From contig VZRN01000255.1 in assembly GCA_013397935.1 (NCBI GenBank), forward strand, positions 958,672 to 1,022,671: 64,000 nucleotides of DNA, given 5' to 3'. The notes under the pieces were generated by a model. That model worked only from the letters and a program-made list of their open reading frames with translations, did no database searches and was not told where the DNA came from. The DNA comes from Dasyornis broadbenti. Lineage: Eukaryota; Chordata; Aves; Passeriformes; Dasyornithidae. Shown in pieces: positions 44,801-64,000 of this stretch. The translations under genes were made by a program, and so were the position numbers. The number at the start of each line of letters is the position of its first letter. The stretch's first letter is position 1.

Positions 44801-45597
44801 TTCTATTCAACATTCCTACTTTTCTGATGAATCAATGCTCAAAATTTGGCCAGAAGACAAATCAGTTCCCATGTCATGGAAGCTCGGAAGTGGATCTGGG
44901 GGCAGATTTTCTAGCCTTGTTTTTTCAACTTTCCCTTTTTTTTTCTGTTCTGTTTTTTTCTTTTTTTCTTGCAAACAGCTTCAAAACAGCAGGTACTATG
45001 ATACATCTTATTCTGCACTCTCCCCTACAAAAGCTGGCATTACAAAGATCTAAATTGTATTAGAAAAAAAAAATCAATCTTACTTTAAGAATGGCAGTTT
45101 TAAGTGTAAATGGCATGATACAGAACGGTATTGGTGGTATTTGAGCAAGCCCCAGATTAACTGGCAAAGCTCAATGGCACAGGCTGTCAGGAATACCACA
45201 ATGGGAAACAAAAGGAATGGCAAAAAGGAATGGTAGCGAATACTCCTGGCTCTCAGCTGGGTCAGCCTGACTCATGGCACAAGCCAGATGATGCCCATCA
45301 TTTGACAAATACTCAGGATAGAGATTTCAGACATTAACAACATGTTAGATCAGCTTTGGGCCTCCACTCTGATCATATGTATTGAGGAAATAGCCATCCA
45401 GAATTTAAGCAAGCAGCACAGGATTGCCTTTAAATGAAAAGAGACAGAAAAGCATGCTTCTCTGTTCATATTTCATTTCTCAGCCATCACCTATTCTATC
45501 TTTAGAAACAACACTTCAAGTAAAACACATTAATTTTAACTGTAGTCCCCTCCTCTTAAAACTAATCCAGTAGTAGCATAAGAAAACACAAGACCTT
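38896..45597. other. Intergenic interval between RB1 and ITM2B
   Basis: About 6.7 kb of mostly unique sequence between the CR1 element and the ITM2B 3' end. The open frames are all under about 110 codons with no recognised domain. A-/T-runs lie at 44,484-44,496 and 44,776-44,789. I see no RNA gene or other repeat that I can name. Confidence 0.8.
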
Positions 45598-46222
45598 TAG
45601 ACAAACAGGTTTATAAGGTTTATTTTCCATTGCACATACATGGATTATATACAAGTTAGTAACATACGTTACTTCTTAATTTCCTAAAAGATTGTTACAG
45701 CACTTGCCATTTTAAAACATCAAGTCAGAAATCAATCTAAAAAGGTAAATATGACAACATTTTAAAAACAAAACAAATTGCACTTAGTTAGGAGAGTCAA
45801 ATACAGATTTGTCTATATGCTGTAACAAACTATATAGCAGGTAATATTACAGTTAGAAGTAGCTCTTCCAGTCCATTTGTACATTAATAAATTTTTTCAA
45901 TTTTACTTATTTAAAAACTGGTGGATATTGCGAAGACTTCCTCTTCTTCCCAGTATTCAAGATTCATCACGTGAAATGCACTAGCAACTAAGTCTTTATA
46001 CAATTGCTATCCAAATATAAGGACACCACACCTGAAAATAAGGAGAAAACTAAACCATATTGATTTTACATGTATGAGATGAAAAGGATGGAAGGTGTTC
46101 AGCAAGAAAGCCCTGTTCACTACTTACTTAAAAGAAGATTTTAAAAAATAATCACTGCACACAATACAAATGGTGGGGTCATACCGTCATTTTAAAGTCT
46201 CCTGTAACAGTACTATTCCTCA
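45598..46222 (-). other. ITM2B: ITM2B 3' UTR
   Basis: About 0.6 kb after the stop. An AATAAA hexamer on the minus strand at 45,619-45,624 (within ggaaaataaaccttataaac) is the likely poly(A) signal, which puts cleavage near 45,600. The context resembles my memory of the human ITM2B transcript end. Longer isoforms cannot be excluded. Confidence 0.75.
45619..45624 (-). terminator. ITM2B: Poly(A) signal AATAAA of ITM2B
   Basis: A canonical hexamer about 600 nt after the ITM2B stop codon. No other AATAAA was noted between it and the stop on this strand. Confidence 0.7.
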
Positions 46223-54550
<8,328 letters not shown>

Positions 54551-55357
54551 CTGCAAGGCATCAGAGAGGGACCTTCAACACACTGTTCCCAAGGCAAGTA
54601 AGAGAGCAGATACTTCAGGCCCAGCAAAGACAAACATTACATCCACCAGAAAAAGCTGTACGCAGTTTAGCACAACTGTTTAGAAATTTACTTTATTTGG
54701 TAAAATTTAAAACAAGTCTGTTCAAGTTGAGGTTTAGTAAAACTTGTACTATCAGTCACTTTTAATGCTATCGTCACTGACTATATCAGCAGGCTTAAGA
54801 GAAAAATGTAACAAAATCTCCTGAGATACCTAATAATACACAGTGAGCCACTTCACAGGTTGCAGACAGAAAAATATCCATTCTCAGGCAACCTCCATGC
54901 AACAACAGCAGAGCGAGGAAGTCAACTCAGAAAGATCAGATTCTTTTTTACCTTGATATATGCAATATAAGTGAACCTGAAGGACCAACCAAAGATCAAA
55001 GGTGGTAAGAGCAGCAAAATATATCCTTTTCAATGTTGTTCCATCAAAATGAAACAGCCTTTATCACAACTTGGCTGGCAGAATAGCAAGAGTGGGAATG
55101 AAAAAAAGATGCTTTTTAAATTGTTGTTAAGGAAGCTTTCTGCTCCAAGGCAGCATTTTGCCATGCCTCTATCTGCTGTTCATGTAATACTAAAGGAATG
55201 ACAGGATGTTTCCCCTTTAGGGCACTAGTTTGCATAACCATGCAGTCCCCACAGGCATCCTAAGCAATAAACTGCTGCTTGCAAAATCTTTCCTCTATCA
55301 GCCACATTACAATGCTCTTTCCTCCCCAAAGTCTTTGCATAACTCATATCTAAAGAA

Positions 55358-55383
55358 GGAAAAAAAAAAAAAAAAAAAAAAAA
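55358..55383 (+). repeat. Poly(A) tract
   Basis: An uninterrupted run of about 26 A in ITM2B intron 1. Its exact length is unreliable in an assembly. Confidence 0.9.
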
Positions 55384-56100
55384 TCAAACTTTGTAGCTAC
55401 CCTGTTCCAAGCCAGAATAATCCTGGGAAAACACCTGAATTGAAATAAATACAAAGAAATTCATTACCCCTTTGCAACCACTAAACAGTATGGCAGAATG
55501 ACGTCCAGGGCAAAATTGTTATGACCAAATGAACAAAAAAGCAGAAAACTGAGCAAGAGCATGATGGAAGTGCTTGAGAAGGCTTTGACAGCTACTAAAG
55601 TTCCTGATGTGTTGGGTCTTTTTGCTGTATTAGCTAATTGAGATGATACCCCCCTTGAACAAAGTTGAACAAAGCTGCCTTGGCCCAGCTGGGGAGGAAT
55701 TCCCTTTATCTGGCTGAAACCATGTAAGCAAGTCTGACACCAAATGGAAAGGGGATCCTCCCTGTAAATGGTGGGAGAAAGTGGCACTTCCTGGGAATGA
55801 CTCAGCCATCCCAGAGAGGGATAAGTAGTGTTCTGGAGGGACTTACTTCTTTTCACTGATTATAGAGGGAAATTCCTTGGCTAACAAGTTAGGTACCTAA
55901 TTCATATGCAGCTAAAATTAAGTGATGTGAAACCCACCTTTACAGTACACCGCAATTATCTTTCATACAGAAGTGGCAATGCAGCTTCTTTGCCAGGCAA
56001 CGCTGCCAAAATCTGATTCAGAAATATTAAGAATCAAACTGAAGATATTTCACACATTTTATTTTACTTTACCTTGCTAAATACCACAGTAAATCAGATT

Positions 56101-56245
56101 GTGAAATCTCCATCTTTGGAGGTTTTCAAGACTCAACTAGAGAAAACCATGGTTAATCTTGCTTTGGCAACCATCCTGTTTCTAAAGGGAGGCTGCAGCA
56201 GATGACTTCCAGAGGCCCCTTCAAACCAACATTTCTGGGATATAT
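56101..56245 (+). repeat. CR1 LINE 3' fragment
   Basis: tgaaatctccatctttggag, gttttcaagactcaac, and cagatgacttccagaggccc followed by cttcaaaccaacatttctgg follow the CR1 3' consensus in order. Degraded. Confidence 0.8.
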
Positions 56246-59200
56246 TACAAGGAAAAGTGAGATCAGCAAAAAAGCATTTGCTGTGGACTGAAAAGGCAGA
56301 ATATAAAGACAAGAAACAACTTTTTAACACTTTCACAGTACCGATCATTTGAGAAATTCAGTGTAAAAAATTACAGGATTACTAGCAGCCTGATTTTTAA
56401 CCTGGCTCTCTGCAAAGACTGAGAATAGGACATAATACCAATGCTAATCTAATTAACTCTCAGGTCACGTTGAGAGTCACTGTGGATTCTTCCATAAATC
56501 ATCTCAATTATAAATCTAAACCAGGTAAACCAAGGATTTTTATTTTTATGTTGCCCTGTATCATTAGGTAACCATTTCCCCAGATATTTTAAAGCATACA
56601 GGACACCCAATTGCAACTTTTTATAATAGCTGTCATTGAAACCGTTTCAAGTTAACATCAGAAAAACAGATAGTAAACTGCCTCTGGGACACAATATCAA
56701 AATATTCCCTAGTGAAGAATATAAAGAGTATCTTTATTCCTTCCTAGTGCTGCTTTTATCCCCCATACCTTTTTAACATCAACCAGAATTATCCATTAGT
56801 GGAATAACTGCCTCTTCCATTTTTTTTTCATTATTTTGTAAGTTCAGAAAGACTAAGAAAGCATGCATCTGGAAAATGGTGCAGAAGGCATACACAGTAT
56901 GAACACCTCCCTGGCAACAGGGGTTAATGTCAGATCAATTTTCCATAGGCCACAAAAATAATCAGAAAAAAAGAAAGTAACTTTTACACTTTTACCATGC
57001 TAGGAGGAACCTGAAAAACAAGTTTATTAGTACTCCACCCTAAATAATTTTGCTTTGATATATGAGATGACAGATGTAAACAACAAGTTTAATACAAATC
57101 TTTTATCCTTTACCACCAGCTAAAGGCTATCATTATTATGTCTGAAGGTGTCCCTAGTGGCGGCATGTTAAGCTATTTTGTATTTGTAGCTGCCTATTGC
57201 ATGGATTTGTGCCTAGCCTACCAAAAACAGCCCACCAAATTTAGAGCAAGAGTTCAAGCCCAGTTTAGTCTGTTCCTTAAGAGAATGTATGAAAGAACAG
57301 TATCTCAGTACAGGCAGAACCTGAAACTGACAACACTGAAAAGATTTAATGCTATCGAAAGAGAACACAGAATTCATTTCCTAGTCTGAAAACCAAGTAT
57401 ATTCGCAAGCAGTTTAAAACCAGCTTAAATTAAAATATAAATAACTTACTGAAGAGAATTATACTCATATTTGTAGCTGACCTGTGGCTAAGGTCTCTAA
57501 GCTTTTGTATTGTTGCCATGACAGCTTACTTTGGCCTGTATTGACCCAAAAGAATAGTTCGTCCCTTGCTATATAAACCTGACCCTCCGCACTGCAAGAG
57601 AAGAAAACACAATGGATGCTCACCTTCCTTCCAGGTGACTCATGTTCTGAAAAAAAGCCCCATTAAGTGAAAGCATATCCCCACTAAGAGGGACAGTGCT
57701 GAATTAGCACTTCTCCCCACATGGTTACAACTGCACTTTGTTCCCAGGCAGCAGCACTGGCTTCTGAAGCCAGAGCACAACATGAGACTGCAGCCTCAAT
57801 GACTAATTTTTCTCTAGGCCAGCTTTCCACTGCCAGAGGTATCTCACAAAAGAAAGCATCGTGTACTTGAGGTGAAGACTGACCTCTAAAAATATGCCTC
57901 TCTACTTCTGTGAGCAGTAGTAATTAATCATTACTGTCCTGGTCCCTTCCTTTTGCTTCATCCCTGCCCCATGTACTTTCAACTCCCTTGTGAATGCTCA
58001 GCCTTAAGATGATGCCACAAAACTCATCTCTGATGCGAAATGCCTTAGGAGGAACTGGATGCAAGCCCAAAACTGGCTTGTTTCTCTTGATGAGCTGATT
58101 GTTCTAATTGGAAAACATTTGATTAGCCTATTTCCCATGGATAAGACATGAAACAGAAGCATCTCTCTGCCACTTGTACACTAAATCCTACAGTGTTGAA
58201 ATTAAATGCTTCAGAACTTCCTAACCTGAATAGCTTCAAGCTCTGCAGTAACAATTTTCCTCTCAGACAAAAAATAAGTATTAAATTCTCTATTATTTGA
58301 GACTTGCAAGATTCGGACCTAGAGTCTTCTCACAAAGAAGTGACAAGATGACTGCAGTTTTCAGTACAGATCCCTTCATTGGTGACCACAGCAGCAAATG
58401 TAAAGCTGCTCTCTGTCTTCTTACTAAAACCAAGATACACTTCTGAGATGGGCACACGACACCACAAACTGTTTACCAGAACATCTCTCAACTACAGAGA
58501 GATCTTCACAAGAACATCTTTATGGCAATTAGCATTAATTGTTCTGCAGTAAATTTAAAAAAAAAAAAGTTAGTAACCCCTTAAACCTGCAAACATTAGC
58601 AGTTATTAACAGCTAGTGGCCAAGTATTCTCTTGCTCTTTTCAGTTCAATTTTAATGCTACCTTTTCTTTTTTCTTTAAATAAATGTTGAATTTTAGAAT
58701 AGCAAAATTCATGTTTGGGGTAATATCACAAATGTATTCTAAGAAGCTCCAATACCGAGCCACAAATGTGTATAATTAGACTTGGCAATTACTTAAGATT
58801 TTCCCCTTGTGGCTTTTTGTACATAGTAGAATATAATTGCTTTAACATCATAAAAGTAAAGTCTATAAACTTACAAGGCCTATGTCTAGTTAATATTAAA
58901 ATGAGTGAGAAGATTACCAGACTTTGGTCCCTTGCAGAAACTAAGGACACATCTATCTAAACCAGATATGATGGACAACATGCTGAGAGAAGTCCAGAAT
59001 ACTGTATGACTGCTGGGCAGCTATGCAAAAGATAATGTCCCAAATTTAAAAATAGATATGACAGCAACACAAATAATTTTGGGAGGGGGAAATCTCTTTT
59101 GGAATGAACGGTCTTAGATCCACAGAGAAACCAGATGCACAGCATTACTGAGTATTACAAATATTACTAAAAATGTCTGCAGTATAATACACAAAATGTC

Positions 59201-61359
59201 CATAATCATGCATGTGAGAATAACATCTAACACATATACACAAACACATACATATATATAAAAGCTTACAGTTAATGTGGGCAGAACTGGCTGGAAGCTG
59301 TTTAGAACAGTTTTCCTCCAAGGTCCTCTGCGTGCCACTTAGCTCACATGGATGGACAGAACACAGTGGGGCAGACTGAGCTTCCTGAAGGCAAATATTG
59401 ACCAACTGCAGCTTTAATTAGTGGTACAGGAAGAAGGGAAGTTAATGATGACTCCCTAGAAGTGTTTTTTAATGAGAGGGGCTAAAAAGTCTTGAAAGAA
59501 AATACTGACCAATGGCTGTATAAACTGAATTCTGTTGGTCAAGCTTGCCTGCTCTGACTTGTAAATCTGACATCTGTAGAAAATCCTCACAAAAGATAGA
59601 CAATTTAAAATCAACTTAATTTAGAAAGAGCTCTGCATTCCTTTGATGGTATTTCTGCCTAAAGACTGCTCCAAGCCTGGTATTCTATTTATTACTTGTT
59701 GCAGATGGGAAATTAAGGCAGGCTTTTGCAAGACTCCTCACTTGGCAGATGCTGCAAATCTGAAAGGCGATCACACTGATCTGCCTCTAAAACAGCAATT
59801 TTATGCTTACTAATAAAATTACATTTAGGTTTTAAGTACAATGATCTTTTAACTTGCTAGATGGAAAAAACCACTCTATGTACAATAGATGCTTCAGAGA
59901 TTCCTTGCTTGTCTGGAAAACAAGCTATGGCTGTTTATGTGCAGTTGATATCCGAACATTGCAACCCTTCAGTGCCAGCACTGCCAGTTCTTCTGTCACG
60001 ATGGACAGGGATTTGTCCATCTGGCCAAAGCCTCTCTGCCTGAAGAACAGCATGAAAACAAGACTTTAGTTTTGCTGCTGTTTGCTGTAGTCACGTAGCC
60101 TGAATAACCAAGGAGATTAATCAATTAGAATTATCTATCAGGCAGTTGGTACTATTAACCTCTTCTTGTATTTCTTGTATTTGTATATGGTCTTTGAAAT
60201 AGTATTGTAAATGCAAATTCTTTTATACAACACTAGGAAATCCAGAAGTAAGAAGAAACTACATTCCAAGAGCTTTAAAAGTTCAAAGTCCAAGGTCATT
60301 TTAATTAGTTGAATGCTACCTTTCATGAAATAGTGGGGGGGTTTTATTAGAACACTAGGTGTCTGTCAAATTACTCATTTCATTGTTCAAACATTGTAAC
60401 TATAACAGAACAAAAATATTAGTATAAGCAGCCAGCTCAAGTTGACCTTAAAAGGGGAATGAGTGCTGGTGGGTAGGAAGGTAGCTGCAGCTGCATGTTA
60501 TTGGGAAAGATAGAAGTGAAGAGAGAACAAAAATCAGAAAATAGGCAAGAGTAGGGAGCGGGAAATAAAACTCGTTGGAACATGAAGACTTCAAATTTTC
60601 TACAGGAAGTAAAGGAAAATTACAACTGTAAAGCGAATGTCAAGGACATGAATCAGCAGTTCATCTGCAGCTACATGATGGACAACAAAAGCATGTCCTG
60701 AAGAGTAATCCAGCAACTCCTAACCAACGTGAGTAATCCTGATTTACCTGAACACTGCCTTTGTTTCTGAGATAAGAGACTACAAAACCTGATGGCAGTC
60801 AACGATTAACGAGGATGGGTAAAGAAGGAAAAAGCCTGTAAGTATTCAAATTGCTGCTTTGGTTAAATTTTGGAGTAGCATTAAGATTAGTCATTGTTAG
60901 CTTCTGCCTTATATGTACTAGAAAGTGACAGGGTACTTAAATGGCCTGGAAGCTGTATTTGTAGACCAGGCAAAGACTTTTTTTCAGGTGATGTACATGC
61001 ACTTTTGGCTACATCCTCATCCCAGGCTGTCTACAGCAAGTGAACAACTAACCACACACTATTTGATAGTTTTCTTCAAACTGTGTTCTCCAGATTGTTC
61101 CTCTTTGTCCAGTTCCAAGATCTACCAACTTCCTTCTCTGGCCACTTATCCTATGTCTATGCCGCTTGTATCTTTCCTCACCCCAAAGCAGGGTTCTCTG
61201 GTATCTGCCACTGCTCTGTACTTTGGCCTGCCACATCAGCCAGCACAGCACTCCTGTGCTTCTTGGCCTGTGTTTTCACTGTAAACACTCAGGACAAGGA
61301 CTGCCCGCCTGAGTTCTTTTGTACAAAGATTTGCGCTACAGGATCTTAGTGCCACCTTA

Positions 61360-61568
61360 CACTCCTACTGAACATGAGGAAACACTTCTTTTACTGTATG
61401 ACCCCAAACACTGGCATGGTTTGCCCGGGGAGGTTGTGGCATCTTCCATCCTTGGAGATATTCAGAAGCTGAATGGAGATGGTCTCAGGCAACCAGCTGC
61501 AGGTGGTCCTGCTAGAGCAGGGGAGTTGACCCAGATGACCTCCAATGCCAGTCACTCTGTGATACATA
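61360..61568 (+). repeat. CR1 LINE 3' end
   Basis: catgaggaaacacttctttt, ggtttgcccggggaggttgt, tccatccttggagatattca, gagcaggggagttgacccag and atgacctccaatgccagtca, then ctctgtgat, match the CR1 terminus in order. Confidence 0.9.
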
Positions 61569-62964
61569 TCTACATTTTTAAAGTAACACTAACACCACAG
61601 GGTGAGGATTAATAAATAACTGTTAACCACTTGCTTCATTAAAGGAAAAAAACCAAACTTCCAGGGGTGCCGGCTCTGTGCTAGACAAGTAATAAAGCTC
61701 CACACATTTATTTCTTTTGCTTTAGTTTTATGATTCTTCTGCCTTCTCCCTACTCCCCAACATGAAAACTTCAACAAAACCTACAACATTAGGAAAATGC
61801 CTTGCCTCTATAAATGTCTGGATGCTCATGGTGGAAGTCAGATCTATAAAATATATTAATGTTGCTCAATTTATCTATATATTTTCATAAATTAGAATGA
61901 CGGAAATCTGCTCTGTTTTCCAAATTTAGTTTTCTCATATATTTAAAGAAAAGTGTTCTTGTGCAAGTTTGCAACTCATAGACGAAAACATGCAGGTGGA
62001 AAGCTTGCACAGGTATCTGGCAAGAGGGAATTTTTTTTTTCTTAAACAAAACTCCTAAAACCTAAGAAGTCATATGGGACATTCTTCAGAATGCATTTTG
62101 CTTTCAGAAAACAAAATCACCACATTTATAGTTAAGCATACCGAACACGGCATTTCATTAAACTGCCCAGTTTTGAAAAATGCTTCATTTTCAAACATTG
62201 CCAAAATAAACCTTTTACCCACCTGCATTCTTTGACTTAAAACTGACTTACGTTCTACTGTACTTTTAAAAACTACACTAAAACAATCTGTAACTTTAAT
62301 GCAGTATTTCTCTCATCTTTATCCTGAATTAGATCAGTGTTTGAAAACAGGAACTTAGAATGTTCCTATTCCACTTAAAATGGATCAATACTAAATTATC
62401 TCTTTGACCTTGATTGTTCCAGTTCCTGTTTCATCCTTACCCTGCTCACTTCTTATATCTGAAATTTCTCTTTTTTCCTATGACTGCCTGAATCTCAGAC
62501 ATCAGTATGATGGAACGCTATGTGAATTTAACCTAGATTTCTCTCAAGGCTATTTTCCCAAGCGGCATTGGCTCTTTCACCCAAGAGATCTCATTAGCAT
62601 GCACATATGCACCACTGAGCCTCAGAATTTAATAACTCTATTCCCAGTTCAGCCACAGATGGTATGTCATCTCAAGCAAGTTACAAAGGCTGTGTCTCAG
62701 TTTCTCTCGAAAGTAGAATCCAGCATCACAAAACCCACTTGTGAGGTCTGTAGTCCTGCTTCAAAGGAGGGTGGACTCTGAAGCCTGTCCAGGTTGCTCA
62801 GGGCTCTTGACCAGTCAAGGTTTGAAAACCACTAAGACTGACACTTCAAAGCTTCTCTGGGTAACTCCCTCAGCAGCATTCAGTTCTCAAGCCTGCAAAA
62901 TATTTTGCTTCTATCAGTTAGAAGCTCTCCTTTTCAAATTTATGACCACTGTCTTTTCAGTCAC

Positions 62965-63375
62965 CTCCCCAGGTACTGAGAGGCTGCTGTGAAGTCCTCC
63001 CTGCAGCAGTTTCATCCCTGGATTGAACAAGCCCCGCTCCATTGACCACTCTTCACAGGGCATAACCTCTAGCCTCTGACTATCATGGTGGCCCCTGCTG
63101 GACTCACACCAGTTTTTTGCTGTCTTTTTTTGGATCAGAACGCTCTCAGCCTGCAGTGATGCCTGTGACTAGTGTCCAGCTGACTGTCCACCAGAAGCCC
63201 TAGGACTTTCTCACGCAGAGCAGCTTCCCAGAGAGGTGGTCCTGAAAGCTGAGATGAGTCTGCTCTGGATATTGGACTTGGCATTTCTTATTTCTGAAAC
63301 TCATGAGATTTTATTCAGCCCATTATTATTGTAGCCTGTTGAGGCTCTTCTGAACAGCAGTCATGTCCACAAACA
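62965..63375 (-). repeat. CR1 LINE fragment, reverse orientation
   Basis: On the plus strand the reverse complement of CR1 is visible: ggctgctgtgaagtcctccc, tgattgaacaagcccc-like text, ctgactgtccaccagaagcc, then ttggacttggcattt and gcctgttgaggctcttctga. Old and diverged. Confidence 0.75.
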
Positions 63376-63865
63376 CATATACCCTGCTAATAAGTGTATT
63401 AGTGAATCAGAATGCATAGTACCTGTACAGCAAGTACAGTTCTCTGAGTGGAAACCATTCTATATGCAAAAAAAGAATAGCATTTAATTGTAGCAGTTAT
63501 GAGTACCAGCACAGGAGAGCTGACCCTGAAAGGCTTACGTTTAATTACGCCCTCTTTCTATACAAAACTGCTGTAACAAACTAAAGGGCTTCAGTGTAAT
63601 TTGACTATTCAAAGTCTGAAGTGAAGCACACACCCCAGTGCCCAGCACCTGGCGGCATCACACCCTGCAGGATCACAGGCGCTGGCCAGTGTTCAAACAC
63701 CTCACCAAGAGAGCTTCCCAAAACTGCAAACCATAGGCAAGACAACTCACGGCACTGTGCAGCAGCTTCCAAGAGCCGTGTCTGGCCTCACACCCTGCAA
63801 AGGGTGCTGCATTTTCAAATGTGTAAATGCAACGGTTTTCTATTTCTGGGTAGAGCTTTATCTTT

Positions 63866-63886
63866 TAAAATAAATAAATAAATAGG
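63866..63886 (+). repeat. (AAAT)n microsatellite
   Basis: About four to five AAAT/AATA units. Simple repeat. Confidence 0.85.
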
Positions 63887-64000
63887 CCTTAGTGATTCAG
63901 CAACTATGTGAGATCCACCCCAGCGATCACTGACCCCTCCCAGCTATGGTCTCCCCAGCTACGCTTTTTCCACAGTCATTCCACCATCTCATTCTACCCA

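Larger units (their letters stand above)
54551..64000 (-). other. ITM2B intron 1 (partial)
   Basis: 9.4 kb. Contains a 26-base A run, CR1 fragments at 56,101, 61,360 and 62,965, TA/CA simple sequence at about 59,225-59,262, and (AAAT)n at 63,866-63,886. Exon 1 and its expected CpG island are not seen. The open frames of up to 130 codons show no known domain. Confidence 0.8.

Noticed and set aside
54551..64000. ITM2B exon 1
   Set aside because: No frame encoding the conserved MVKVTF-type start and no CpG island up to 64,000.

Overview
This window is bird genomic DNA from a vertebrate tumour-suppressor locus. It holds parts of two genes, both transcribed from the minus strand: ITM2B on the right and RB1 on the left. 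This matches the ITM2B-RB1 order and shared orientation known from other vertebrates. The avian call rests on several CR1 LINE 3' ends, two solo LTRs of the types common in Neoaves, and very compact introns. The LTR types lean towards Neoaves, but I cannot name the species.

Region by region: 1-9,965 is the start of RB1 intron 17, with no recognisable gene. From 9,966 to 37,598 lie RB1 exons 17 down to 2, every one in frame and with GT/AG junctions. RB1 exon 1 with the start codon is not visible; it most likely falls in the 30-N gap at 37,744-37,773. On the far side of that gap a recognisable RB1 core promoter (E2F, ATF and ETS-type sites) sits in a CpG island. From about 37,900 to 45,600 is the intergenic interval, including a 5'-truncated CR1 of about 0.75 kb. 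From about 45,600 to 54,550 lie ITM2B exons 6 to 2 with the 3' UTR. The rest, to 64,000, is ITM2B intron 1; its exon 1 lies beyond the window.

The coding content is ordinary conserved cell biology. RB1 is the E2F-binding G1/S gatekeeper; the N-terminal domain and most of pocket A are present here. ITM2B (BRI2) is a type II BRICHOS membrane protein whose C-terminal peptide is released by furin. I found no undescribed system. The points most worth a second look are the unusually divergent RB1 protein (exon length changes, loss of one CDK site, an Arg to Cys change in pocket A), an apparently duplicated ATF half-site in the RB1 promoter, an LTR lying about 20 nt from the exon 9 splice donor, and a second solo LTR with intact target-site duplication and TATA box in sense orientation in RB1 intron 2.

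All comparisons with human exon lengths and residues are from memory of the human proteins and were not computed here.
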